Of a DNA stretch of 9,541 bases, positions 1-5,178 are shown piece by piece. Below the pieces are notes generated by a model. The model made no database searches. It was not told where the DNA came from and was given only the letters and a program-made list of their open reading frames with translations. Both the position numbers and the translations under genes were made by a program. Positions within the stretch are counted from its first letter, which is position 1, and the number at the start of each line of letters is the position of its first letter. The stretch is from Methanobrevibacter sp. (lineage in GTDB: Archaea > Methanobacteriota > Methanobacteria > Methanobacteriales > Methanobacteriaceae). Location: positions 1-9,541 of the forward strand of contig JAEEWY010000047.1 in the NCBI GenBank assembly GCA_016291275.1. Reading direction: 5' to 3'.

Positions 1-49
1 GTGATCCTCTCGTTGTAAGCGAGATATCATACCCCTAGACCACGGAACC
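1..49 (-). tRNA. tRNA-Val (anticodon UAC), 3' part cut off by window edge
   Basis: These bases are identical to the 5' two-thirds of the complete tRNA-Val at 109-180. They cover the acceptor 5' strand, D arm, the anticodon arm with loop CTTACAA (anticodon TAC) and the variable region. The T arm and 3' acceptor strand lie outside the window, so intactness cannot be judged. No clear TATA-like box is seen in the 59-base spacer before it, so it may be processed from a transcript that starts upstream of the other copy. Confidence 0.88.
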
Positions 50-108
50 ATTGCAAAAAAATAGAATTAAAGTTTGTAAAAAAAATTAATTCAAAAAAGA
101 AAATAGAG

Positions 109-180
109 TGGTTCCGACGAGATTCGAACTCGTGATCCTCTCGTTGTAAGCGAGATATCATACCCCTAGACCACGGAACC
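109..180 (-). tRNA. tRNA-Val (anticodon UAC), complete
   Basis: Read on the minus strand, this 72-base gene folds into a full cloverleaf. The acceptor is GGTTCCG/CGGAACC with discriminator A. The D stem is GTC/GAT. The anticodon stem TCTCG/CGAGA carries loop CTTACAA, giving anticodon TAC, which reads GUA valine codons. The variable region is GGATC, and the T stem ACGAG/CTCGT has loop TTCGAAT. The CCA end is not encoded, because the bases after the discriminator are CTC. There is no intron in the anticodon loop. It is a tandem copy of the partial gene at 1-49, with a repeat period of 131 bases. Confidence 0.95.
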
Positions 181-209
181 ATACTACATAATAAATATTG
201 TTAACATCT

Positions 210-217
210 TATTTAAA
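210..217 (-). promoter_or_regulatory. TATA-like box for the tRNA-Val pair
   Basis: On the minus strand this reads TTTAAATA. Its centre is about 33 bases upstream of the tRNA 5' end, so a start about 26 bases downstream would leave a leader of roughly 7 bases. That fits archaeal tRNA promoters. No equally good box precedes the second tRNA copy. The element is assigned by eye from spacing. Confidence 0.5.
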
Positions 218-383
218 ACTTTCGATGGAAAAGGATTTAAATAAAAATCATTTTTTTAAATTTGGAAAAAACAAGAGATAAATGAATAAAAAACAAAAAT
301 ATCTGATGAAAAATCCTTATAATAAGCAATATATTTAAAATATAAGAAATAAATAATTAATAAAGGAATTATTTTTTAAAAAC

Positions 384-412
384 TTTTAATCAAGCCCAAT
401 TGCTGATTAAAA
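384..412. repeat. 9-bp perfect inverted repeat upstream of ilvE
   Basis: TTTTAATCA at 384-392 and TGATTAAAA at 404-412 are perfect reverse complements around an 11-base spacer, AGCCCAATTGC. The spacer is unusually GC-containing for this gap. If transcribed it would form a leader hairpin about 80 bases ahead of the ilvE start. As DNA it could be a dimeric regulator site. On the minus strand it is followed by a T-run, so it might instead be a terminator facing the tRNA side. Confidence 0.5.
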
Positions 413-492
413 AAACAATCCCTTAAACTAACTACATTGACATAAAATTTGACATTAAACAAAATACTTTTAAAAAAACAAAAGGTGAAAAA

Positions 493-1416
493 ATGGCATT
501 TGATGAAAATTTAAAAGTTTGGATGGACGGAGAGTTTGTAGCATTAAAAGATGCTAAAATCAGCGTTCTCTCTCACGTAGTCCACTATGGAACTGCAGTA
601 TTTGAAGGTATAAGATGTTATGAAACTGAAAATGGACCTGCTGTATTCCGTTTAAAAGAACACGTACAAAGATTATTTGATTCCGCTAAAATTTACAAAA
701 TGGAAATTCCATTTACTCAAGAAGAAATCTGTGATGCAATCATAGAAACCATTAAGGAAAACAACTTAAAAGGCTGTTACATCAGACCAATTACCTACAG
801 AGGCTTTGGTGAATTAGGTGTAAACCCATTAAACTGTCCTGTAAACACCACCATTGCTGTATGGGAATGGGGAGCATACATTGGAGAAGAGGAAATGGAA
901 CAAGGTGCAAACATCGGTATTTCCACTTGGAGAAAACCAGCACCAGGTACATTACCTGTTCTTGCAAAAGCTGCAGCTAACTACATGAACTCCCAGCTTG
1001 CTAACTTGGAAGCAGGAGAACACGGTTACGATGAAGCTATCCAATTAGATTATCACGGACATGTTGCAGAAGGTAGTGGAGAAAACATTTTCATAGTAGA
1101 AGATGGCAAACTCATCACTCCTGACTTAGGTTCTTCCATCCTTAGAGGAATTACCAGAGACAGCATCATGACCATTGCAAAAGACTTAGGCTATGAAGTT
1201 TCTGAAGAAACCATCTCAAGAGAAAGATTATACTTAGCTGACGAAGTGTTCTTCACTGGAAGTGCAGCAGAAGTTACTCCAATCCGTGCAATCGACAACA
1301 GACAAATCGGTATCGGATCCAGAGGTCCTGTAACCAAAGAATTGCAAGAAAAATACTTCGATGCAGTATATGGAAGATCTGAAGACATTCATAATTGGTT
1401 AACTTATGTCGAATAG
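493..1416 (+). CDS. ilvE: Branched-chain amino acid aminotransferase
   Basis: This 307-residue protein is a fold-type IV PLP aminotransferase. It is predicted to make valine, isoleucine and leucine from their 2-oxo acids with glutamate as amino donor, in the cytoplasm. The N-terminal part shows the class-typical HYGTAVFEGIR stretch (31-41). The PLP lysine is K159 in LAKAAANYMNS, the same number as in E. coli IlvE. The class IV signature runs EGSGENIF (193-200) to ILRGITR (216-222), and FFTGSAAEVTPI (253-264) follows. Length is normal for the family. The ATG at 493 has AGGTGA at 483-488, a good archaeal ribosome binding site. The stop lies in a strong terminator hairpin, so ilvE is probably transcribed separately from uppP. 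D-amino acid transaminase is the nearest alternative in the fold, but the motifs and the ilv neighbours favour IlvE. Confidence 0.95.
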   Translation: MAFDENLKVWMDGEFVALKDAKISVLSHVVHYGTAVFEGIRCYETENGPAVFRLKEHVQRLFDSAKIYKMEIPFTQEEICDAIIETIKENNLKGCYIRPITYRGFGELGVNPLNCPVNTTIAVWEWGAYIGEEEMEQGANIGISTWRKPAPGTLPVLAKAAANYMNSQLANLEAGEHGYDEAIQLDYHGHVAEGSGENIFIVEDGKLITPDLGSSILRGITRDSIMTIAKDLGYEVSEETISRERLYLADEVFFTGSAAEVTPIRAIDNRQIGIGSRGPVTKELQEKYFDAVYGRSEDIHNWLTYVE

Positions 1417-1440
1417 ACATGAGTTAATTAAATTTTTTTT
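1395..1440 (+). terminator. Hairpin plus T8 terminator of ilvE
   Basis: Bases 1395-1410 pair with 1416-1431 in a 16-bp stem that includes three G-T wobbles, around loop GAATA. Eight Ts follow at 1433-1440. The stop codon TAG (1414-1416) sits in the loop and the first base of the 3' arm. This is the strongest hairpin in the window and has the form of a bacterial intrinsic terminator. Archaeal termination usually needs only the T-run, so the stem may serve RNA 3'-end stability. Confidence 0.72.
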
Positions 1441-1500
1441 AAATCTTTTTAAAACTTAACTAATTTAAAATTCTTATAAAAAAATAAACGAGTTGAAATA

Positions 1501-2325
1501 ATGGACATTATACAAGCAATAATCATTGGACTTGTCCAAGGATTAACTGAATTTCTACCGGTAAGCAGTTCTGCTCATTTGATCTTTGCTCAACAGGCAT
1601 TAGGTGTGGCTGATGTAGGGCTCGCTTTTGATGTATTATTGCATGTAGGAACTCTTGTAGCAGTTATAGTATATTTCTTTAATGATATTGTAAACATGAT
1701 TAAAGGATTCCTTTTAAGTCTTGTTGATTTGAAGAATGGGAATTTCATGGGAGAACTCAAAAAAGACCCTTATAAGAAATTGGCTTGGCTTACAATATTG
1801 GCTACTATCCCTATAGGGATTGTAGGAGTCCTGTTTAACGATATTGTTGAATCAATGTTTATGGGATTGACCGTACCTGCATTCCTATTATTGATAACTG
1901 GTTGTCTTTTATATGTATCTCAAAGAATGAACAGCGGCAGAATAGATGTTAGAAACATAACCCTTAAAGAAGCACTTATCATGGGATGCGGACAAGCATT
2001 AGCTATTTTGCCTGGACTTTCCCGTTCAGGAACTACAATAGCTGCTGGATTGTTTGCAGGATTGGATAAGGAATTTGCTGCTAAATTCAGTTTCATCTTA
2101 TCAATTCCAGCAATCTTAGGTGCAGCGGTTTTCCAACTTAAGGATTTAAGTGGAGGAAGTGTTGAAATAGGAGCATGCATTGCAGGATTTATTGTTGCAG
2201 CTATTTCAGGATACTTGGCTATAAGCTTCTTGCTTAAGATCGTTAGAGAAAAAAGCTTGGACATATTCGCTTACTACTGTTGGATTGTAGGAATAATCGT
2301 ATTGGTTGGTAGTTTAATACTTTAA
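1501..2325 (+). CDS. uppP: Undecaprenyl/polyprenyl-diphosphatase, BacA/UppP type
   Basis: This 274-residue, strongly hydrophobic membrane protein belongs to the BacA/UppP family. That family removes a phosphate from polyprenyl diphosphate to recycle the lipid carrier used for cell-wall and glycan assembly. Family motifs are clear: QGLTEFLPVSSSAH (13-26), giving the (E/Q)xxxE pair Q13 and E17, HVGTLVAV (48-55), and the phosphatase motif PGLSRSGTT (171-179) with R175. Q13 replaces the first Glu of the E. coli protein, a substitution the family motif allows. Several membrane segments are evident, for example 95-111, 122-140, 195-210 and 223-246. In a pseudomurein-walled methanogen the substrate would be undecaprenyl diphosphate (inference). 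The start is preceded by GAGTTGA (1490-1496), a one-mismatch ribosome binding site. It lies 84 bases after ilvE. Confidence 0.93.
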   Translation: MDIIQAIIIGLVQGLTEFLPVSSSAHLIFAQQALGVADVGLAFDVLLHVGTLVAVIVYFFNDIVNMIKGFLLSLVDLKNGNFMGELKKDPYKKLAWLTILATIPIGIVGVLFNDIVESMFMGLTVPAFLLLITGCLLYVSQRMNSGRIDVRNITLKEALIMGCGQALAILPGLSRSGTTIAAGLFAGLDKEFAAKFSFILSIPAILGAAVFQLKDLSGGSVEIGACIAGFIVAAISGYLAISFLLKIVREKSLDIFAYYCWIVGIIVLVGSLIL

Positions 2326-2340
2326 TCAGCTTTAAAAAAA

Positions 2341-2385
2341 AAGTTTAGAGAATATTTCTCTAAATTTTACTATTTTTATTTTTTA
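2341..2385 (+). terminator. Hairpin plus T-rich terminator of uppP
   Basis: TTTAGAGAA (2344-2352) and TTCTCTAAA (2356-2364) form a perfect 9-bp stem with loop TAT, extendable by A-T pairs into the flanking A-run. T-runs follow (2365-2368, 2373-2377, 2379-2384). The hairpin starts 18 bases after the uppP stop codon. Confidence 0.75.
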
Positions 2386-2438
2386 TTTATTTCATGAATT
2401 TTATTATATGCTCATTTTAAAAATTATTATATTCCTAT

Positions 2439-2458
2439 TTAAAAATAGCTATTTTTAA
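2439..2458. repeat. 20-bp perfect palindrome between uppP and mmp12
   Basis: TTAAAAATAGCTATTTTTAA reads identically on both strands with no spacer. It lies between the convergent ends of uppP and mmp12, outside both terminator hairpins. Promoter control is an unlikely role in this position. It could be a two-way termination or RNA-processing element, or a binding site for a DNA-bending or chromatin protein. No function can be read from sequence. Confidence 0.6.
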
Positions 2459-2569
2459 TTTTCTATTGTAGAAAAAATTTTTGATAAAAAAAGGAAAAAT
2501 AATGAGTTTTTCAATAAAAATAAAATTTAAAACTCTTTTTTTAAAAAATTAAAAATTGAAAAAATAAAG

Positions 2570-2615
2570 AAAAAATAGTTTTTAAAAAATATATTGTATA
2601 TACTTTGTATACAAT
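2570..2615 (-). terminator. Hairpin plus T-rich terminator of mmp12
   Basis: On the minus strand ATTGTATA (2615-2608) pairs with TATACAAT (2600-2593) around a 7-base loop, followed by TTTTTT and further T-rich sequence. The 5' arm begins within the mmp12 stop codon. The stem is AT-only apart from one G-C pair, so it is weaker than those of ilvE and uppP. Confidence 0.55.
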
Positions 2616-3616
2616 TAAAGCTCAACTTTTATACCCATGATTTCTCTTTTTCCATGAGCAATATCCCTTGCTATTTGAGCTGCACCAATAGCTCCAGATT
2701 CACTGGAAATGATCTTTGTTGGGTACTTGTTCTTGAAGTACTTGTTCAACTCCTTTTCAAAATCAACAGGATCTTTCATTGAACCCATTGAGCCTGTAAG
2801 AACAATGCCTTCAATCTCATTTTTGCTCACTGCAATGAGTCCTGCTATTTCCATAGCCACAGTCATTATCATGGTGTCAATAGCAAGCTTTGCTTTCTCA
2901 TCACCCTTTCTGTAATTGTTTAAAAGCTCATCCTTCATGAATGCAACCTTATTGTCAATTCCAGCTATTTTTATAGCACCAGCATGTGAGAAGCATTCAT
3001 TTGCTGTGCGTTTTCCATCATCAATGTCTCTAATCATTTCCAAATCGAGAGGTCCGTGAACAACCCCCATAGCACCGCAACAGGCATCAATGGCACCCTT
3101 GATTATTCCATCCTCTATAAGCAAGTCAACGCTGTTGGAGCTTATGTCTGCAACAATCATGTTTTCCCAATTGGTCTCAAGATAAGCGTTGTAGACAATG
3201 CTAATCTTTTCAGGGCTTGCATGATGGGAATATGCCGCTCTGAACAATGGGTCTAGCCACTCGCAATTCTTATGGATTCCTGGAATCATCAAGACAGGCA
3301 AATTGGCATTTTCAATTTCTGAATATACTGATGTTCCTCCACCAGTTACCTTGCCTGCACCTCCAATTGAAAGAATTCCTCTGTTCTCAACCCTCTCCAT
3401 TGGAAGAATGGAGCTGATTCCATCTCCCATAGCATAAGTGATAATCATTAATTCAATATCATCCAAGTCTACACGCTTGGACAATTCTTCAATGGCTGAC
3501 ACTTTTCCAGCCTTACTATCTTCACGGGATATCTTAAAAACATCAAGAACCTCTGTGTCATTCATTATAGCAAATGAAATTCCAGTAGTTCCATGATCCA
3601 TACCTACATATACCAT
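2615..3616 (-). CDS. Methanogenesis marker protein 12 (ASKHA-fold protein)
   Basis: The 333-residue product matches what I know of methanogenesis marker protein 12, a family restricted to methanogens with no settled function. It has features of the sugar kinase/Hsp70/actin (ASKHA) fold: a phosphate-loop-like MDHGTTGISFAI at 6-17, a second acidic segment VADISSNSVDLLIEDG at 155-170, and an adenosine-type VLTGSMGSM at 272-280. A nucleotide-dependent role is therefore plausible but unproven. A longer frame starts with GTG at 3625, but that GTGATT sits where the ribosome binding site for ATG 3616 should be, 5 bases upstream, so I chose the ATG. It is a single-gene unit, convergent with uppP and 203 bases downstream of ilvC, each with its own terminator. 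No signal peptide or membrane segment is seen. Confidence 0.8.
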   Translation of the reverse strand: MVYVGMDHGTTGISFAIMNDTEVLDVFKISREDSKAGKVSAIEELSKRVDLDDIELMIITYAMGDGISSILPMERVENRGILSIGGAGKVTGGGTSVYSEIENANLPVLMIPGIHKNCEWLDPLFRAAYSHHASPEKISIVYNAYLETNWENMIVADISSNSVDLLIEDGIIKGAIDACCGAMGVVHGPLDLEMIRDIDDGKRTANECFSHAGAIKIAGIDNKVAFMKDELLNNYRKGDEKAKLAIDTMIMTVAMEIAGLIAVSKNEIEGIVLTGSMGSMKDPVDFEKELNKYFKNKYPTKIISSESGAIGAAQIARDIAHGKREIMGIKVEL

Positions 3617-3701
3617 TTTAATCACAAATTTAGAATTAAATTAAAAAAATCTAGACTAATCTTTAGTTAATTTAGATATATTTGGCATAGTTTAAAAACT
3701 T

Positions 3702-3711
3702 TTATATAATA
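3702..3711 (-). promoter_or_regulatory. TATA-like box, probable mmp12 promoter
   Basis: On the minus strand this reads ATTATATAAA, centred about 90 bases upstream of the mmp12 ATG. It predicts a start near 3680. A second box, AATATATC on the minus strand near 3676-3683, would give a shorter leader. I cannot choose between them from sequence. Confidence 0.35.
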
Positions 3712-3792
3712 TTTAAAAAAAGCAGAAAGTTTTTAAAAAGTTTAAAATAAGAAAATTTGATAAAAATAGATTATAATATTGTAAAAATAATT

Positions 3793-3834
3793 AAAAAAAG
3801 AAAAAAGAAAGAAGAGAAACTATTCGTCTTCTTT
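3793..3834 (-). terminator. Hairpin plus T-run terminator of ilvC
   Basis: On the minus strand AAAGAAGA (3834-3827) pairs with TCTTCTTT (3815-3808) around an 11-base loop that contains the ilvC stop codon (3822-3820). It is followed by C, TTTTTT, C and TTTTTTT. The purine/pyrimidine arms sit in codons for the Lys/Glu-rich C-terminus, so the stem could partly be a by-product of coding. Confidence 0.55.
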
Positions 3835-4815
3835 TTGTAATCCACAAGCAATTCTTAATCTTTTACCGACAATTTCGATGTCTTCTTTTTCTTCAGCAGC
3901 TCTCATTTCTTTTAAGTTTGCTGCATCAGTTGCGTTTTCATCTGCAAATTGTTTTTTGAAGGTTCCATCTTGGATTTCAGTTAAGATTGCTTTCATTTCA
4001 GCTTTAGTAGCATCAGTGATAATTCTGTTACCTCTGGTTAATCCACCGTATTCAGCAGTGTTACTTACATCATGCCACATTCCAGCCATACCGTTTTCGT
4101 AGATGTCATCTACAATGAGCTTTACTTCGTGACAGGTTTCAAAGTAAGCGATTTCAGGTTGGTAACCTGCTTCTACTAAAGTTTCAAATCCTGCTTTGAT
4201 AAGTGCACTGAGTCCACCACATAATACTGCTTGTTCACCGAATAAGTCAGTTTCAGTTTCTTCTTGGAAGGTGGTTTCAATTACACCTGCTCTGGTAAGA
4301 CCAACAGCTTTTGCCATACCTAATGCGATTTGCAATGCGTCACCGGTAGCATCTTGTTCAATAGCTACTAAACCAGGAATACCGAAACCGTCTAAGTAAG
4401 TGGTTCTTACTCTAGATCCAGGTCCTTTAGGTGCAAACATTACAATGTTTACGTCTTCTCCAGGTTGGATTAATCCAAAGTGAATGTTGTAACCGTGAGA
4501 GAATGAAATAGTGTTTCCAGCTTCAACATAAGGAGCGATTTGTTCTTTGTAAACTTTTTCTTGGGTTTCATCTGGTAATAATATGTGGATAATGTCTGCA
4601 GCTTCAGCAGCTTCTTCAATAGTTTTAACATTCATTCCATCATCAACAGCTTTTTGCCAGGATGAACCTCCTTCTCTAAGACCAACAATTACATTTAATC
4701 CACTGTCAGCCATGTTTCTAGATTGACCACGTCCTTGACTTCCGTAACCGATTACAGCAATGGTTTTGTCTGCAACGACTTCTGCGTCAACATCGTCATC
4801 ATAATACATTTTCAT
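3820..4815 (-). CDS. ilvC: Ketol-acid reductoisomerase, class I
   Basis: The enzyme converts acetolactate or acetohydroxybutyrate to the 2,3-dihydroxy acids by Mg-dependent alkyl migration and NAD(P)H reduction. It is 331 residues long, the normal class I (short) size. The Rossmann motif is GYGSQG (23-28). The cofactor loop R48-E-G-G-S51-S52 has the Arg and Ser pattern associated with NADPH preference. H107 in [11 protein letters not shown] is the conserved active-site His. Metal ligands D190 and E194 (TDLFGEQ), plus E226 and E230 (FETCHE), are all present, so the protein looks fully active. The ATG at 4815 has AAAGGAG at 4830-4824, 8 bases upstream; an in-frame ATG at 4809 is less well placed. 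It is transcribed alone, divergent from the MATE gene and separated by it from ilvBN. Confidence 0.96.
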   Translation of the reverse strand: MKMYYDDDVDAEVVADKTIAVIGYGSQGRGQSRNMADSGLNVIVGLREGGSSWQKAVDDGMNVKTIEEAAEAADIIHILLPDETQEKVYKEQIAPYVEAGNTISFSHGYNIHFGLIQPGEDVNIVMFAPKGPGSRVRTTYLDGFGIPGLVAIEQDATGDALQIALGMAKAVGLTRAGVIETTFQEETETDLFGEQAVLCGGLSALIKAGFETLVEAGYQPEIAYFETCHEVKLIVDDIYENGMAGMWHDVSNTAEYGGLTRGNRIITDATKAEMKAILTEIQDGTFKKQFADENATDAANLKEMRAAEEKEDIEIVGKRLRIACGLQKEDE

Positions 4816-4892
4816 CTTTATAACTCCTTTAAGTTTTTTTAATAATTTTGTAAATTTAATAGTTAATGATTTATCGCTTTATTTTTTTTAAA

Positions 4893-4947
4893 CAATAAAC
4901 CAATATATTCAATAGAGAAATTAGTTTATTGAAACGTTTACTAATTT
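4893..4947. repeat. Overlapping inverted repeats upstream of ilvC
   Basis: CAATAAAC (4893-4900) and GTTTATTG (4924-4931) are a perfect inverted repeat. AAATTAGT (4918-4925) and ACTAATTT (4940-4947) are another. They share bases 4924-4925, so the two stems could not form at once. AAACGTTT at 4932-4939 is itself palindromic. This could be a compound operator or, if transcribed, a two-state leader. Confidence 0.5.
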
Positions 4948-5025
4948 GAGTATTAAATATAATGTTTATATATTTAATTTAATAGTTTATAAAACTTATC
5001 AATATGATTAATAGCATAATTAATA

Positions 5026-5051
5026 GCTAGTTAAAAAGGCTAGTGAAAAAA
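5026..5051. repeat. Tandem 13-base direct repeat upstream of the MATE gene
   Basis: Unit 1 is GCTAGTTAAAAAG and unit 2 is GCTAGTGAAAAAA, abutting with 11 of 13 bases identical. Unit 1 overlaps a TTAATAGC pair (5008-5015 and 5020-5027). The elements lie about 30 bases upstream of the probable TATA box, a position typical of activator sites in archaea (inference). Confidence 0.4.
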
Positions 5052-5079
5052 CAATTTTTCATACATTTTTATGCAACAA

Positions 5080-5104
5080 TTATATATTGATAAAGACATA
5101 TAAT
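5080..5104 (+). promoter_or_regulatory. TATA-like boxes, probable MATE gene promoter
   Basis: TTATATATT at 5080-5088 and CATATAAT at 5097-5104 are the two candidates. They predict starts near 5110 or 5127, leaving a leader of about 50 to 70 bases. Either start falls at or inside the 15-bp direct repeat. Confidence 0.4.
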
Positions 5105-5115
5105 GAAATACTATA

Positions 5116-5149
5116 AGAATTATTTTTAGATATGAGAATTATTTTTAGA
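5116..5149. repeat. Perfect 15-bp direct repeat at the MATE gene start site
   Basis: AGAATTATTTTTAGA occurs at 5116-5130 and again at 5135-5149, separated by TATG (period 19). It lies 30 to 63 bases upstream of the MATE start codon, over the predicted transcription start. That is a standard place for a repressor operator, and direct repeats suit tandem binding on one face of DNA. No regulator gene is adjacent. Confidence 0.6.
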
Positions 5150-5178
5150 AAATGTTATGATTAAGGGGAAAAGGATTA

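Larger units (their letters stand above)
181..492. other. Intergenic region between tRNA-Val and ilvE (divergent)
   Basis: This 312-base gap is very AT-rich. It holds the tRNA promoter, a 15-base palindrome at 330-344 (TATATTT-A-AAATATA) that could serve as a TATA element for ilvE, a 9-bp perfect inverted repeat at 384-412, and a 12-bp-period direct repeat (TTGACAT twice) at 437-455. The ilvE ribosome binding site AGGTGA is at 483-488. I see no convincing gene; an 18-codon ATG frame at 282-338 lacks a ribosome binding site and overlaps the likely promoter. Confidence 0.6.
4816..5178. other. Divergent regulatory region between ilvC and the MATE gene
   Basis: This 363-base gap holds no convincing gene. 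On the ilvC side it contains two overlapping inverted repeats at 4893-4931 and 4918-4947. Minus-strand TATA candidates lie at 4966-4976 and, weaker, at 4879-4890. On the MATE side there are direct repeats at 5008-5027 (TTAATAGC twice, period 12), 5026-5051 (two 13-base units, 11 of 13 identical) and 5116-5149 (15-bp units). TATA-like boxes lie at 5080-5088 and 5097-5104. The density of short repeats is high even for AT-rich DNA. Confidence 0.55.

Noticed and set aside
282..338. An 18-codon ATG frame in the gap before ilvE
   Set aside because: It has no ribosome binding site, is Lys/Asn-rich as expected from AT-rich DNA, and overlaps the likely ilvE TATA element.
1920..2264. A 114-codon minus-strand frame inside uppP
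   Set aside because: It is antisense to conserved UppP motifs, has no ribosome binding site and shows only low-complexity content mirrored from the membrane protein.
4869..4912. A short TTG-started minus-strand frame rich in Leu, Ile and Val in the ilvC leader, considered as a leader peptide
   Set aside because: It has a TTG start with no ribosome binding site and only 13 codons. The composition is what AT-rich DNA gives by chance, and the case is weaker than for the frame before ilvB.
4893..5149. Repeats in the ilvC-MATE gap as a degenerate CRISPR array
   Set aside because: The repeats are of different sequences and 8 to 15 bases long. Spacers are only 0 to 4 bases for the tandem units, and no cas gene is present.
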